Shown here: positions 26,265 to 34,875 of the stretch, in pieces | Position numbering within the stretch: the stretch's first letter is position 1 | How the letters are laid out: every line of letters begins with the position of its first letter | NCBI RefSeq assembly: GCF_003696305.1 | Contig: NZ_RFFK01000017.1 | Coordinates: 18,014-61,589, forward strand | Direction of reading: 5' to 3' | Source: Pseudomonas sp. AOB-7 | GTDB lineage: Bacteria; Pseudomonadota; Gammaproteobacteria; Pseudomonadales; Pseudomonadaceae | DNA: 43,576 bases | Made by a program: the position numbers and the translations under genes | Notes under the pieces: generated by a model | What the model was told of the DNA's origin: nothing | The model's input: the letters and a program-made list of their open reading frames with translations, nothing else | The model's database searches: none

Positions 26265-26885
26265 TCAGCGCAAAGCGCCCAGCAGCAGCCAGCTCCCCAG
26301 CGCCAGCAGCAGCGCCCCGCAGCCGCGGTCCAGCCAGCGTACCCGACGCTGCAGCCAGCCCCGCCAGCGTCGCCGGCCGAGCAGGCGCACCAGCGCCAGA
26401 TCCCACAGCCAGACCACCAGGGTCATCCAGGCCATGGCCAGGACCAGCCCCCAGACCGGCATGGCCGCCTCGCGCAGTACGCCGAACAACCCGGCATAGA
26501 ACAGCGGCAGCTTGGGATTGAGGCTGCTGGCCAGCAGCCCTTGGCGCAGCCCGCGCCACCAGCTGCCGGCCGCCGCCTGCTGGCCCGATGGCAGGTGCAG
26601 CTCACGCCGCGACAGCAAGGCCTGCAGGCCGATCCAGGCGAAGTAGGCGCCGCCCAGCGCCTGCAGCCCCCGCCAGAAGCCACCACCCTGCCCCGGCAAC
26701 AGGCCCAGGGCGAGCAACACCAGCAGCATGCTCAGCAGATTGGCCAGGGCGATACCGGCGGCGCAACCATCGGCCTGACGCCGGCCGTCGCCGAGGGCGG
26801 TGCGAATCAGCAGCAAGAAGTCCGGCCCCGGCGACAGCAGGGCGGCGAAATGGGTGCTGGCCACCAGCACGAACAAGGCAGACAT
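26265..26885 (-). CDS. LysE/RhtB family amino-acid exporter
   Basis: This is a 206-residue protein with six hydrophobic segments and the LysE signature near the N-terminus (HFAALLSPGPDFLLLIRTAL, with the conserved GPD). SLNPKLPLFYAGLF in the middle matches the conserved N-P-K region. It should export an amino acid or similar compound across the inner membrane by proton antiport. The AraC gene upstream (69-bp gap, same strand) is the likely regulator. Confidence 0.9.
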   Translation of the reverse strand: MSALFVLVASTHFAALLSPGPDFLLLIRTALGDGRRQADGCAAGIALANLLSMLLVLLALGLLPGQGGGFWRGLQALGGAYFAWIGLQALLSRRELHLPSGQQAAAGSWWRGLRQGLLASSLNPKLPLFYAGLFGVLREAAMPVWGLVLAMAWMTLVVWLWDLALVRLLGRRRWRGWLQRRVRWLDRGCGALLLALGSWLLLGALR

Positions 26886-26954
26886 CGAAAGCGACCTCCG
26901 GCGAACAGGGCGATCAGTTTCCCGAGGGCTCTGCGCCGGAGTCTTGGAGAAAAC

Positions 26955-27755
26955 TCAGGTCACCGCGCCGCGCCGGAACTGGCCGGGGGTGACGCCGGTA
27001 AAACGCTTGAAGGTCCCGGCAAAATGCGCCTGATCGTAGAAACCCAGGCTCAGCGCCACCGCCAGCGGCGCCTGCTCGCTCAGCAGCAGGCGTTTGGCTT
27101 CGCGCACGCGGCGCTGCAGCAGGTAGGTGTGCGGCGGTACGCCATAGGCGCGGCGAAAGGCTTCGATCAGGTGACGCGGATGGCGCTGCACCAGCCCGGC
27201 CAACTGCTCCAGGCTGACCGCTTCGGCATAGTGCGCCTCCAGGTAGTCGCGCACGAAGGCCGTCACTCCGCCGTCGCGCGGCGCCGGGCGCGCCGCGCGC
27301 AGGCCGCCATGGCGGACGAACACCAGTTCCAGCACGGCCAGCAACTCGCTCTCCAGCGCCAGCGCGTCGCCGCGCTCGAACTCCTGCGCCAGACGCGCCA
27401 GACCCGCGGCGACCTGACCGTCGTCGGTCGGATTGAGGCTGCGAAAGCCATCGGGCAGGCGCTTGCGCCCGAGCAGCGCCGGCAGCCGCGCCTCCTCGAT
27501 ATAGAGCATGCGGTAGACCAGCCGCGGCGATTCGGCGTGGCCGGTGTGCGGCTCCTCGGGATTCATCAGCGACAGGGTACCGGCCGGCAGGGCATGGCGC
27601 TGACCACGGCACTGGTAGCCGCCGACGCCCGCCAGAATGGCGCCGACGGCGAAGGCATCGTGACTGTGGCGGCCGAACGCCTGCCCGGAGAAGTCGGCAT
27701 GGAACAGCTCCACACCCGGCAGCCAGGGCTTGGCCAGCAGGCGATTGGCGTCCAT
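26955..27755 (-). CDS. AraC-family regulator with cupin effector domain
   Basis: This is a 266-residue protein. The N-terminal AraC_binding cupin contains HADFSGQAFGRHSHDAFAVG and LPAGTLSLMNPEEPHTGH (metal/ligand His pattern). The C-terminal HTH (about 165-260) has SLEQLAGLVQRHPRHLIEAF and ALSLGFYDQAHFAGTFKRF. Its ATG directly abuts the stop of the epimerase-like gene upstream (TAG-ATG), and a LysE exporter follows. The arrangement is typical of AraC regulators that turn on an amino-acid exporter when the substrate accumulates; that link is inference. Confidence 0.9.
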   Translation of the reverse strand: MDANRLLAKPWLPGVELFHADFSGQAFGRHSHDAFAVGAILAGVGGYQCRGQRHALPAGTLSLMNPEEPHTGHAESPRLVYRMLYIEEARLPALLGRKRLPDGFRSLNPTDDGQVAAGLARLAQEFERGDALALESELLAVLELVFVRHGGLRAARPAPRDGGVTAFVRDYLEAHYAEAVSLEQLAGLVQRHPRHLIEAFRRAYGVPPHTYLLQRRVREAKRLLLSEQAPLAVALSLGFYDQAHFAGTFKRFTGVTPGQFRRGAVT

Positions 27756-28613
27756 CTAGCGCCCCGCCAGAATCGCCGCATAGCCCTCGCGGTAGCTCGG
27801 GTACTGCGGCGCCCAGCCCAGTGCGCGGGCGCGGGCGTTGCTGCAGCGCTTGCTGCCGGCGCGGCGCACGCGCTGCTCGTCGCTCCAGTGGCTGACGCCC
27901 AGTTGCCCGCGCAGCCAGGCCACCACCTCGTGCAGCGGCGCCGGCTCGTCGTCGACGCCCAGGTAGCAGTCGGCCAAGGGCGCACCCGCGGCGTCCGCCT
28001 GCAGCAGCGTGGCGAACAGCCCCGCTGCGTCATCGACATGAATGCGATTGCCGTACAGCGGCGGCGTCTCGCTGGCCCGATAACCGCCGCGCACCTGGCT
28101 CAGCAGCCACTCGCGGCCAGGGCCGTAGAGGCCGGTCAGGCGCACCACGCTGGCCGGCAGGCCGCTGCCCAGTGCCAGTTGCTCGGCCTCGCGCATGATC
28201 CGCGCCGAATAGCTCTGCGCCTCGGCCGGCGAATCCTCGTCGACCCACTCGCCCTGCTGCTGCCCGTATACCCCGCTGCTGGAGGCGAACAGGATGCGCC
28301 GCGGGCGTTGGCCGTGCTGCGCCAGCCAGGCCAGCACGTGGCGCAGGCCGTCGACATAGGCGGCGCGATAGCCGGCCTCGTCGTGCTGGCTGGCCGCCGC
28401 GCAATACACCAGGTAATCCAGCTCGCCCTGCGGCCAGGCCGCCGGGCAGGCGTCTGCGTGCAGATCGCCGGCCACCGGCGCGATGGCGGCGGGCAACTGC
28501 GCCACCGTACGGCGCAGGCCGTGCACCCGCCAACCGACTTCGGCCAGGCGCAGGCCGAGACGGGTGCCGACGTCGCCGCACCCGGCGATCAGCAGGCTGT
28601 TGCATGCGGACAT
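27756..28613 (-). CDS. NAD(P)-dependent epimerase/dehydratase-like protein (YeeZ type)
   Basis: This is a 285-residue extended SDR-like protein. The N-terminal LLIAGCGDVGTRLG has the Rossmann GxGxxG (11-16), followed by FASSSGVYG and VRLTGLYGPGR. The usual YxxxK lysine is replaced (YSARIMRE), as in YeeZ-like proteins, so classical SDR catalysis is doubtful. ATG 28613 follows GGGGAG; a longer start would enter the MITE-like element region and is rejected. First gene of a possible operon with the AraC regulator and LysE exporter. Confidence 0.82.
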   Translation of the reverse strand: MSACNSLLIAGCGDVGTRLGLRLAEVGWRVHGLRRTVAQLPAAIAPVAGDLHADACPAAWPQGELDYLVYCAAASQHDEAGYRAAYVDGLRHVLAWLAQHGQRPRRILFASSSGVYGQQQGEWVDEDSPAEAQSYSARIMREAEQLALGSGLPASVVRLTGLYGPGREWLLSQVRGGYRASETPPLYGNRIHVDDAAGLFATLLQADAAGAPLADCYLGVDDEPAPLHEVVAWLRGQLGVSHWSDEQRVRRAGSKRCSNARARALGWAPQYPSYREGYAAILAGR

Positions 28614-28649
28614 GCTTTTCTCCCCGAGATTTGTGCGAAGGCGCAGTGT

Positions 28650-28793
28650 AACAGGCCGTTTAAAAACGTCGGCGAGGCAGTCAGCGCAAGGCAAAAACAG
28701 ACGAAAAAACGGAGTTTACGAGCTGTAAATGAGCATTTTGAGCCTGTTTTTAACGCAGCGATGACAACGCAGATAGTTTTTAAACAGCCTGTT
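28650..28793. mobile_element. MITE-like element E1 (144 bp) upstream of oxyR
   Basis: Terminal inverted repeats: 18 bp at 28650-28667 and 28776-28793, differing at one position when one is reverse-complemented. The interior carries GCAAGGC (28686), ATGAGCATT (28729) and CCTGTTTTTAACGCAGC (28743-28759), all also present in the element at 40860-41074. There is no coding capacity. Base composition (A-rich runs) differs sharply from the surroundings. It lies in the intergenic space between the divergent epimerase-like gene and oxyR. No clear target duplication. Confidence 0.75.
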
Positions 28794-28800
28794 GGCCCGG

Positions 28801-28829
28801 TTGGTTCATTCGTATGCAAAGGCTATGCT
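28801..28829 (+). promoter_or_regulatory. Candidate oxyR promoter
   Basis: TTGGTT (28801-28806), a 17-bp spacer and TATGCT (28824-28829), starting 8 bp outside the right end of the MITE-like element and 27 bp before the oxyR ATG. Confidence 0.45.
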
Positions 28830-28855
28830 TGTCGGCAACTTAATGGATAAACACT

Positions 28856-29785
28856 ATGACCCTCACCGAACTGCGCTATATCGTCACCCTCGCCCAGGAA
28901 CAGCACTTCGGCCGCGCCGCCGAGCGCTGCCACGTCAGCCAGCCGACCCTGTCGGTCGGGGTGAAGAAGCTGGAGGACGAGCTCGGCGTGCTGATCTTCG
29001 AGCGCAGCAAGAGCGCGGTACGCCTGACGCCGGTCGGCGAGGGCATCGTCACCCAGGCGCAGAAGGTGCTGGAGCAGGCCCAGGGTATCCGCGAACTGGC
29101 CCAGGCCGGCAAGAACCAGCTGGCCGCACCGCTGAAGATCGGCGCCATCTACACCGTCGGCCCCTACCTGTTCCCCCACCTGATTCCGCAGCTGCACCGG
29201 GTCGCCCCGGACATGCCGCTGTATATCGAGGAAAACTTCACCCATATCCTGCGCGACAAGCTGCGCACCGGCGAGCTGGACGCCATCATCATCGCCCTGC
29301 CGTTCCAGGAAGCCGATGTGCTGACCAAGCCGCTGTACGACGAGCCGTTCTACGCCCTGCTGCCAGCCGGCCACCCCTGGGCGGCGATGGACACCATCGA
29401 CACCAAGCTGCTCAACGACAAGAGCCTGCTGCTGCTCGGCGAGGGCCACTGCTTCCGCGACCAGGTGCTGGAGGCCTGCCCGACCCTGCGCAAGGGCGGC
29501 GACGACCACGGCAAGCACACCACGGTGGAATCCAGCTCGCTGGAGACCATCCGCCATATGGTCGCCTCCGGCCTCGGCGTGTCGATCCTGCCGTTCTCCG
29601 CGGTGGACAGCCACCACTACGCGCCCGGCGTGATCGAGGTGCGTCCGCTCAGCGCGCCGGTACCCTTCCGCACCGTGGCCATCGCCTGGCGCGCCAGCTT
29701 CCCGCGGCCCAACGCCATCGAAGTGCTGGCCGACTCCATCCGCCTCTGCTCGGTCGCCCGCAACCCGCAGGCCAAGAGCGCCTGA
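28856..29785 (+). CDS. oxyR: Hydrogen peroxide-sensing LysR regulator OxyR
   Basis: This is a 309-residue LysR-type regulator. N-terminal wHTH (HFGRAAERCHVSQPTLSVGV) is followed by the effector domain, with redox cysteines exactly at 199 and 208 (GHCFRDQVLEAC), the pair that forms the regulatory disulfide. It activates catalase and alkyl-hydroperoxide reductase genes. recG starts 9 bases after its stop, the oxyR-recG operon known in pseudomonads. A MITE-like element lies 62 bp upstream and could affect its promoter. Confidence 0.97.
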   Translation: MTLTELRYIVTLAQEQHFGRAAERCHVSQPTLSVGVKKLEDELGVLIFERSKSAVRLTPVGEGIVTQAQKVLEQAQGIRELAQAGKNQLAAPLKIGAIYTVGPYLFPHLIPQLHRVAPDMPLYIEENFTHILRDKLRTGELDAIIIALPFQEADVLTKPLYDEPFYALLPAGHPWAAMDTIDTKLLNDKSLLLLGEGHCFRDQVLEACPTLRKGGDDHGKHTTVESSSLETIRHMVASGLGVSILPFSAVDSHHYAPGVIEVRPLSAPVPFRTVAIAWRASFPRPNAIEVLADSIRLCSVARNPQAKSA

Positions 29786-29794
29786 GGTCGCAGC

Positions 29795-31870
29795 ATGACC
29801 GAGTTGGCGACGGTTTCCGTCACCGCGCTCAAGGGCGTGGGTGCGGCCCTGGCCGAGAAGCTGGCCAAGGTCGGCCTGGAAAACCTGCAGGACGTGCTGT
29901 TCCACCTGCCGCTGCGCTATCAGGATCGCACCCGCATCACCCCCATCGGCGCGTTGCGACCGGGGCAGGATGCGGTGGTCGAAGGCATCGTCGCCGGTGC
30001 CGACGTGGTCATGGGCCGGCGCCGCAGCCTGCTGGTGCGTCTGCAGGACGGCAGCGGCACGCTGAGCCTGCGTTTCTTCCACTTCAGCCAGGCGCAGCGC
30101 GACGGCCTCAAGCGCGGCACCGCGCTGCGCTGCTACGGTGAAGTACGCCCCGGCGCCACCGGCCTGGAGATCTACCACCCGGAATACCGCGCGCAGAGCG
30201 GCGACGAGCCGGCCCCGGTGGAACAGAGCCTGACGCCCATCTACCCGACCACCGAGGGCCTCACCCAGCAGCGCCTGCGCAGCCTGAGCCAACTGGCCCT
30301 GGCCCGCCTCGGCCCGCACAGCCTGCCGGACTGGCTGCCCGACGAGCTGGCCCGCGACTACCGCCTGGCGCCGCTGAGCGATGCCATCCGCTACCTGCAC
30401 CGGCCACCGCCGGACGCCGATGTCGAGGAGCTCGCCGAGGGCCGCCACTGGGCCCAGCACCGGCTGGCCTTCGAGGAGCTGCTGACCCACCAGCTGTCGC
30501 TGCAACGCCTGCGCGAGCAGGTGCGCGCGCAGCAGGCGCCGGCCCTGCCGCCGGCGAAAAGACTGCCACAGCAGTACCTCGCCAACCTCGGTTTCGCCCC
30601 CACCGGCGCGCAGCAGCGGGTCGGCGCCGAGATCGCCTACGACCTGGCGCAAAGCGAACCCATGCTGCGCCTGGTGCAGGGCGACGTCGGCGCCGGCAAG
30701 ACAGTGGTCGCCGCCCTGGCCGCGCTGCAGGCGCTGGAGGCCGGCTATCAGGTGGCGCTGATGGCGCCGACCGAGATTCTCGCCGAGCAGCACTTTCTCA
30801 ACTTCAGCAAGTGGCTGGCGCCGCTCGGCCTGGACGTCGCCTGGCTGGCCGGCAAGCTCAAGGGCAAGGCCCGCGCGGCCGCGCTGGAACAGATAGCCGC
30901 GGGCTGCCCGATGGTGGTCGGCACCCATGCGCTGTTCCAGGACGAAGTACGGTTCAAGCGCCTGGCGCTGGTGATCATCGACGAGCAGCACCGCTTCGGC
31001 GTGCAGCAGCGCCTGGCCCTGCGCCGGAAGGGCATCGACGGCCGGCTCTGCCCGCACCAGCTGATCATGACCGCCACACCCATCCCGCGCACGCTGGCGA
31101 TGAGCGCCTACGCCGACCTGGACACCTCGATCCTCGACGAGCTGCCGCCGGGGCGCACCCCGGTCAACACCCTGGTGATCGCCGACAGCCGCCGCGACGA
31201 GGTGGTCGAGCGCGTGCGCAGTGCCTGCCAGCAGGGGCGCCAGGCCTACTGGGTGTGCACCCTGATCGAGGAATCCGAGGAACTCACCTGCCAGGCCGCC
31301 GAGACCAGCTTCGAGGAGCTCTCCAGTGCGCTGGGCGAGCTGCGCGTGGGGTTGATCCACGGGCGCATGAAACCGGCCGAGAAGGCCGCGGTGATGGACG
31401 AATTCAAGCTGGGCCGGCTGCAGCTGCTGGTGGCCACCACGGTGATCGAGGTGGGCGTCGACGTGCCCAATGCCAGCCTGATGATTATCGAGAACCCGGA
31501 AAGATTGGGCTTGGCGCAACTGCACCAGCTGCGCGGGCGGGTCGGTCGCGGCAGCGCCGCCAGCCACTGCGTGCTGCTCTACCACGCGCCGCTGTCGCAA
31601 CTGGGCCGCGAACGCTTGGGCATCATGCGCGAGACCACCGACGGTTTCGTCATCGCCGAGAAGGACCTGGAGCTGCGCGGACCGGGCGAGATGCTCGGCA
31701 CCCGCCAGACCGGTCTGCTGCAGTTCAAGGTGGCCGACCTGATGCGCGACGCCGACCTGCTGCCGGCCGTGCGCGACGCCGCCGCCGCCCTGCTGGAGCG
31801 CTGGCCGCAGCATGTCGCGCCGTTGCTGGAACGCTGGTTGCGTCACGGCCAACAATACGGTCAAGTGTGA
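29795..31870 (+). CDS. recG: ATP-dependent DNA helicase RecG
   Basis: This 691-residue protein has an N-terminal wedge/OB domain (about 1-160), Walker A in GDVGAGKT (296-303), a DEQH box (396-399), motif III TATPIPRTLAM, and helicase C-terminal motifs ATTVIEVGVDVPNA and QLRGRVGRG. The length matches the family. It reverses stalled forks and branch-migrates Holliday junctions. In operon with oxyR. Confidence 0.97.
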   Translation: MTELATVSVTALKGVGAALAEKLAKVGLENLQDVLFHLPLRYQDRTRITPIGALRPGQDAVVEGIVAGADVVMGRRRSLLVRLQDGSGTLSLRFFHFSQAQRDGLKRGTALRCYGEVRPGATGLEIYHPEYRAQSGDEPAPVEQSLTPIYPTTEGLTQQRLRSLSQLALARLGPHSLPDWLPDELARDYRLAPLSDAIRYLHRPPPDADVEELAEGRHWAQHRLAFEELLTHQLSLQRLREQVRAQQAPALPPAKRLPQQYLANLGFAPTGAQQRVGAEIAYDLAQSEPMLRLVQGDVGAGKTVVAALAALQALEAGYQVALMAPTEILAEQHFLNFSKWLAPLGLDVAWLAGKLKGKARAAALEQIAAGCPMVVGTHALFQDEVRFKRLALVIIDEQHRFGVQQRLALRRKGIDGRLCPHQLIMTATPIPRTLAMSAYADLDTSILDELPPGRTPVNTLVIADSRRDEVVERVRSACQQGRQAYWVCTLIEESEELTCQAAETSFEELSSALGELRVGLIHGRMKPAEKAAVMDEFKLGRLQLLVATTVIEVGVDVPNASLMIIENPERLGLAQLHQLRGRVGRGSAASHCVLLYHAPLSQLGRERLGIMRETTDGFVIAEKDLELRGPGEMLGTRQTGLLQFKVADLMRDADLLPAVRDAAAALLERWPQHVAPLLERWLRHGQQYGQV

Positions 31871-31923
31871 ACTGAATCACAGGGCGACCGTCGCCCCGAA
31901 CCTTCGCGTCGATGCCCGCTGGT

Positions 31924-31929
31924 TATACT
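31924..31929 (+). promoter_or_regulatory. Possible -10 box for the HDOD gene
   Basis: TATACT, 34 bases before the chosen ATG; the -35 region is weak. It argues against starts at 31912 or 31939, which would precede or nearly coincide with the transcript start. Confidence 0.35.
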
Positions 31930-31962
31930 CCGGGGCACATGCGCCACCGCCGGATACCCGAA

Positions 31963-33369
31963 ATGACTGAAGCCGCCCTCGCCCCCAACGCCCATCCGCA
32001 GCCGCCCGCGGTGATCCTGCAGCTGCTGGACAAGCTCGCCGTGCCCTACCGGGTCTGCGCCGAGCGCCCCGGCCTGCCGGCCGCCGCCCGACTGCAGGCG
32101 GTGCTGCTGGAGGATGCCGTGGGCGCCCTGCTGGTGCTCTACCCGCGCAGCCAGCTGCTCGACCTCGGCCGCCTGGCCGAACTCACCGGGCGCCAGCTCA
32201 CCGCGGTCAAGCCGGAGCGGCTGGAGCGCATGCTCGGCAAGCACAACCTGGCGCTATTGCCCGGCCTGCCACCGCTGACCAGCTCGCCCTGCCTGTACGA
32301 CGAGCGCCTGCTGCAGGTGCCCAGCCTGCTGGTGGAATCCGGCCAGCCCGGCGTGCTGCTGGAGATTCCCACCGAGGCCTACAAGACGCTGCTGAGCAAG
32401 GCCAGCGCAGCGCGCTTCGGCGAGCCGCTGAGCGCGATCAGGCCGAACCTCGACCGCCCCGACGACGACCGCGCCGAGATCACCCAGGCGGTGCAGGCCT
32501 TCACCGCGCGGCGCATCCAGCAGCGCCTGGAGGAAACCATCGAGATTCCGCCGCTGCCGGAGACCGCGCAGAAGATCATCAAGCTGCGCGTCGACCCCGA
32601 CGCCACGGTGGACGACATCACCGGCGTGGTCGAGACCGACCCCGCGCTGGCCGCCCAGGTGGTCAGCTGGGCCGCCTCGCCCTACTACGCCGCGCCGGGC
32701 AAGATCCGCTCGGTGGAGGACGCCATCGTCCGCGTGCTGGGCTTCGACCTGGTGATCAACCTGGCGCTCGGCCTGGCCCTGGGCAAGACCCTCAGCCTGC
32801 CCAAGGACCAGCCGCAGCACGCCACGCCCTACTGGCAGCAGGCGATCTACAGCGCCGCGGTGATCGAGGGCCTGACCCGCGCCATGCCCCGTGCGCAGCG
32901 CCCGGAAGCCGGCCTGACCTACCTCGCCGGGCTGCTGCACAACTTCGGCTACCTGGTCCTGGCGCACGTGTTCCCGCCGCATTTCTCGCTGATCTGCCGG
33001 CACCTGGAGGTCAACCCGCACCTGCCGGCCAGCCATATCGAGCAGCACCTGCTGGGCATCACCCGCGAACAGATCGGCGCCTGGCTGATGCGCCACTGGG
33101 ACATGCCCGAGGAACTGGCCTGCGCCCTGCGCTTCCAGCACGACCCCAGCTACGCCGGCGATCACGCCGCCTTCGCCAACCTGGTGTGCCTGGCCGTGCG
33201 CCTGCTGCGCAACCGCGGCATCGGCGCCGGACCGCAGGAAGAGATTCCCGATGAACTGTTCGAGGCCCTGGGCCTGAGCCGGGAAAAGGCCGACGACGCG
33301 GTGAGCAAGGTGCTGGCCGCCGAAGTGGCGCTGCGCGAACTGGCGGCGCAGTTCCAGCATCCGCACTGA
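31963..33369 (+). CDS. YbaK-like/HDOD signalling protein
   Basis: This is a 468-residue protein. Residues about 15-155 resemble the YbaK/ProRS editing fold (AVILQLLDKLAVPYRVC, then the Leu-rich LLEDAVGALLVLYPRSQLLD). Residues about 195-400 are an HDOD domain (IEIPPLPETAQKIIKLRVDP, VVETDPALAAQVVSWAASPY, TYLAGLLHNFGYLVL). HDOD proteins lack the full HD metal set and act in signalling, motility or stress. The same kind of protein follows recG in P. aeruginosa (PA5346, from memory). Start 31963 by position relative to the -10-like box. Function not established. Confidence 0.82.
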   Translation: MTEAALAPNAHPQPPAVILQLLDKLAVPYRVCAERPGLPAAARLQAVLLEDAVGALLVLYPRSQLLDLGRLAELTGRQLTAVKPERLERMLGKHNLALLPGLPPLTSSPCLYDERLLQVPSLLVESGQPGVLLEIPTEAYKTLLSKASAARFGEPLSAIRPNLDRPDDDRAEITQAVQAFTARRIQQRLEETIEIPPLPETAQKIIKLRVDPDATVDDITGVVETDPALAAQVVSWAASPYYAAPGKIRSVEDAIVRVLGFDLVINLALGLALGKTLSLPKDQPQHATPYWQQAIYSAAVIEGLTRAMPRAQRPEAGLTYLAGLLHNFGYLVLAHVFPPHFSLICRHLEVNPHLPASHIEQHLLGITREQIGAWLMRHWDMPEELACALRFQHDPSYAGDHAAFANLVCLAVRLLRNRGIGAGPQEEIPDELFEALGLSREKADDAVSKVLAAEVALRELAAQFQHPH

Positions 33370-33418
33370 GCCGACGCCACCCGCGCGCTGCTCGTGGGGT
33401 CATGCACGGGCGCGCGTA

Positions 33419-33447
33419 GCTTGGCGCTGAGCGCAGCGAAGCCCAAC
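33419..33447. repeat. Pseudomonad intergenic repeat with TTGG...CCAA ends
   Basis: The segment GCTTGGCGCTGAGCGCAGCG continuing to AAGCCCAAC is the common 'ttgggctgagcgcagcgaagcccaa' type imperfect palindrome. It lies between convergent genes (33370-33493) that otherwise contain nothing coding. Confidence 0.5.
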
Positions 33448-33493
33448 GGGGCGCGCGCAGCGCTCCGCCCGACGCTTCCGAGGCTTGCTCCGC

Positions 33494-34237
33494 CTAGCGC
33501 GCCTGGCGCAATTGCTCGCGGCGTTCGCCGAACAGCTGCGGTACCGCCGCCACGCTGGCGGCGAGCAGGCGGTTGACGCTGGCGTGCTCGTACAGCGCGG
33601 CATACTCGGCCAACTGCTCGCTGGGCATCTGCCGGTAGGCATAGAGCATGAAGGATTCCACCGCCTGCGCGCTGGACTGGCGAATGGCCGCGGCCTGGGC
33701 TTGGGTCTGCGCCTGCAGCTCGGCCTCGTCGAGGTTCTCGCCGCGCGCGCGCAGCGCCAGCAGCGCCTGGGTCTTGCCCACCTCGTAACGCAGCAGGCTG
33801 GCCAGCACCGTGGTGTGCGCCGCCGCATCCAGACGCTTGACCAGTTCCAGGCGCACACCGCGCGGCGGCTGCGCGGCCAGGCGCTGGCGATACTCGACCA
33901 GGCCCTGCGGCTGCTCGCCGACCGCCCGTTCGGCGGCGGTGAAACGCCGCGCCAGCGGGCTGTCGAGGCGCTCGCGGGCCTGCGCCAGCTGCGCGGCATC
34001 GAGCTGGGCGCTGACCCGCTTGGCCAGCTCCAGGCACAGCGCCGGGCCGGCGAACAGCTGCCCCAGGCGCTGCTGCTCGGCCGGCTCCTGGCCGCGTTGC
34101 AGCAAGGGCGCGCTCTGCTCGCAGAGCAGATGGATACCGGCCAGTTCGAACAACGGCAACAGCGCGTGGGGAGAGGCCGGCTCGGCCCGCAGCGAGGCGG
34201 CCGCCAACAGCAGGAGGGGCAGGACGATCAGACGCAT
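33494..34237 (-). CDS. Secreted protein with DUF2059-like segments, function unknown
   Basis: This is a 247-residue protein with a signal peptide (MRLIVLPLLLLAAASLRA). The helical mature region has two stretches like DUF2059 'FYxSPxG' repeats (QARERLDSPLARRFTAAERA and QLAEYAALYEHASVNRLLAA). ATG 34237 gives a clean signal peptide; a GTG at 34252 is possible. It is probably periplasmic. The DUF2059 link is from pattern memory and should be treated as tentative. Confidence 0.7.
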   Translation of the reverse strand: MRLIVLPLLLLAAASLRAEPASPHALLPLFELAGIHLLCEQSAPLLQRGQEPAEQQRLGQLFAGPALCLELAKRVSAQLDAAQLAQARERLDSPLARRFTAAERAVGEQPQGLVEYRQRLAAQPPRGVRLELVKRLDAAAHTTVLASLLRYEVGKTQALLALRARGENLDEAELQAQTQAQAAAIRQSSAQAVESFMLYAYRQMPSEQLAEYAALYEHASVNRLLAASVAAVPQLFGERREQLRQAR

Positions 34238-34319
34238 GGCCAGGCTTTCCACTGGGACTTGCCGGGCAGCCTAACCAAAGCGCGGCGCGCCGACCAGCGA
34301 CGGCGCGCGCAACTGGGGA

Positions 34320-34715
34320 TCAGGCGGCCTTTTTCGCCGAATCGACCTTCTTCTTCGGTGTCAGGTGCTTGGTCAGCCCCTGGAACCACATCACCAGCGC
34401 CGGGTTGCCCTGGATCTGGATGTCCTTGTTCTGGATGCCCTGCATGAAGGCCAGCTGCTTGTTCTTCGCGGTCATGGTGGCGAAACCATAGGCGGCATCC
34501 TTGAAGCCGATGGCGAAAGCGGGCTGACTGGCCGGGCCGCGCTTGCTGCTGATGCGCTGGCCCGCGACGATGAAGTGGCGCGCCACCTTGCCGTCCAGGG
34601 TATGCAGCTGGAACACCATATCGCGGCCTTCGAGCTGCTGACGAAACGCCGGGTTGTCGCGACTGGCCTTGGCCATGAGGCGGCCCAGCATCCACAGGAG
34701 AAAACGGAATTTCAT
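34320..34715 (-). CDS. Small SCP2-like protein
   Basis: This 131-residue protein has an N-terminal hydrophobic/basic segment (MKFRFLLWMLGRLMAKASRD), then a region like the SCP2 sterol-carrier fold (GPASQPAFAIGFKDAAYGFA, IQNKDIQIQGNPALVMWF). The end is Lys-rich. ATG 34715 is chosen because it gives a sensible N-terminus; a start at 34793 would include the HU terminator-proximal intergenic region. Hypothetical lipid-binding role. It lies downstream of hupA on the same strand. Confidence 0.72.
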   Translation of the reverse strand: MKFRFLLWMLGRLMAKASRDNPAFRQQLEGRDMVFQLHTLDGKVARHFIVAGQRISSKRGPASQPAFAIGFKDAAYGFATMTAKNKQLAFMQGIQNKDIQIQGNPALVMWFQGLTKHLTPKKKVDSAKKAA

Positions 34716-34844
34716 GCACAGGCCCCAATTATCGAAGATGATGGCCGCGCATTGTAGTGGTTTTCTTGCAGGACTACAGCCTGCCAAAAGCACGGTGGGG
34801 ACGCTGAAGGCGCCGGCTGCGTCGTACGCACCCAGACGGGAGAG

Positions 34845-34868
34845 GCCCGGAGCCGAGCGGCTCCGGGC
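34845..34868 (-). terminator. Terminator hairpin after hupA
   Basis: GCCCGGAGCC pairs with GGCTCCGGGC across a GAGC loop, 8 bases after the hupA stop. No strong T-tract follows (CTCTCCCGTCT on the minus strand). Confidence 0.7.
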
Positions 34869-34875
34869 GACAGGC

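Noticed and set aside
28823..31864. A minus-strand open frame of about 1013 codons antisense to oxyR-recG
   Set aside because: It is a shadow of conserved genes with no recognisable domain and biased composition.
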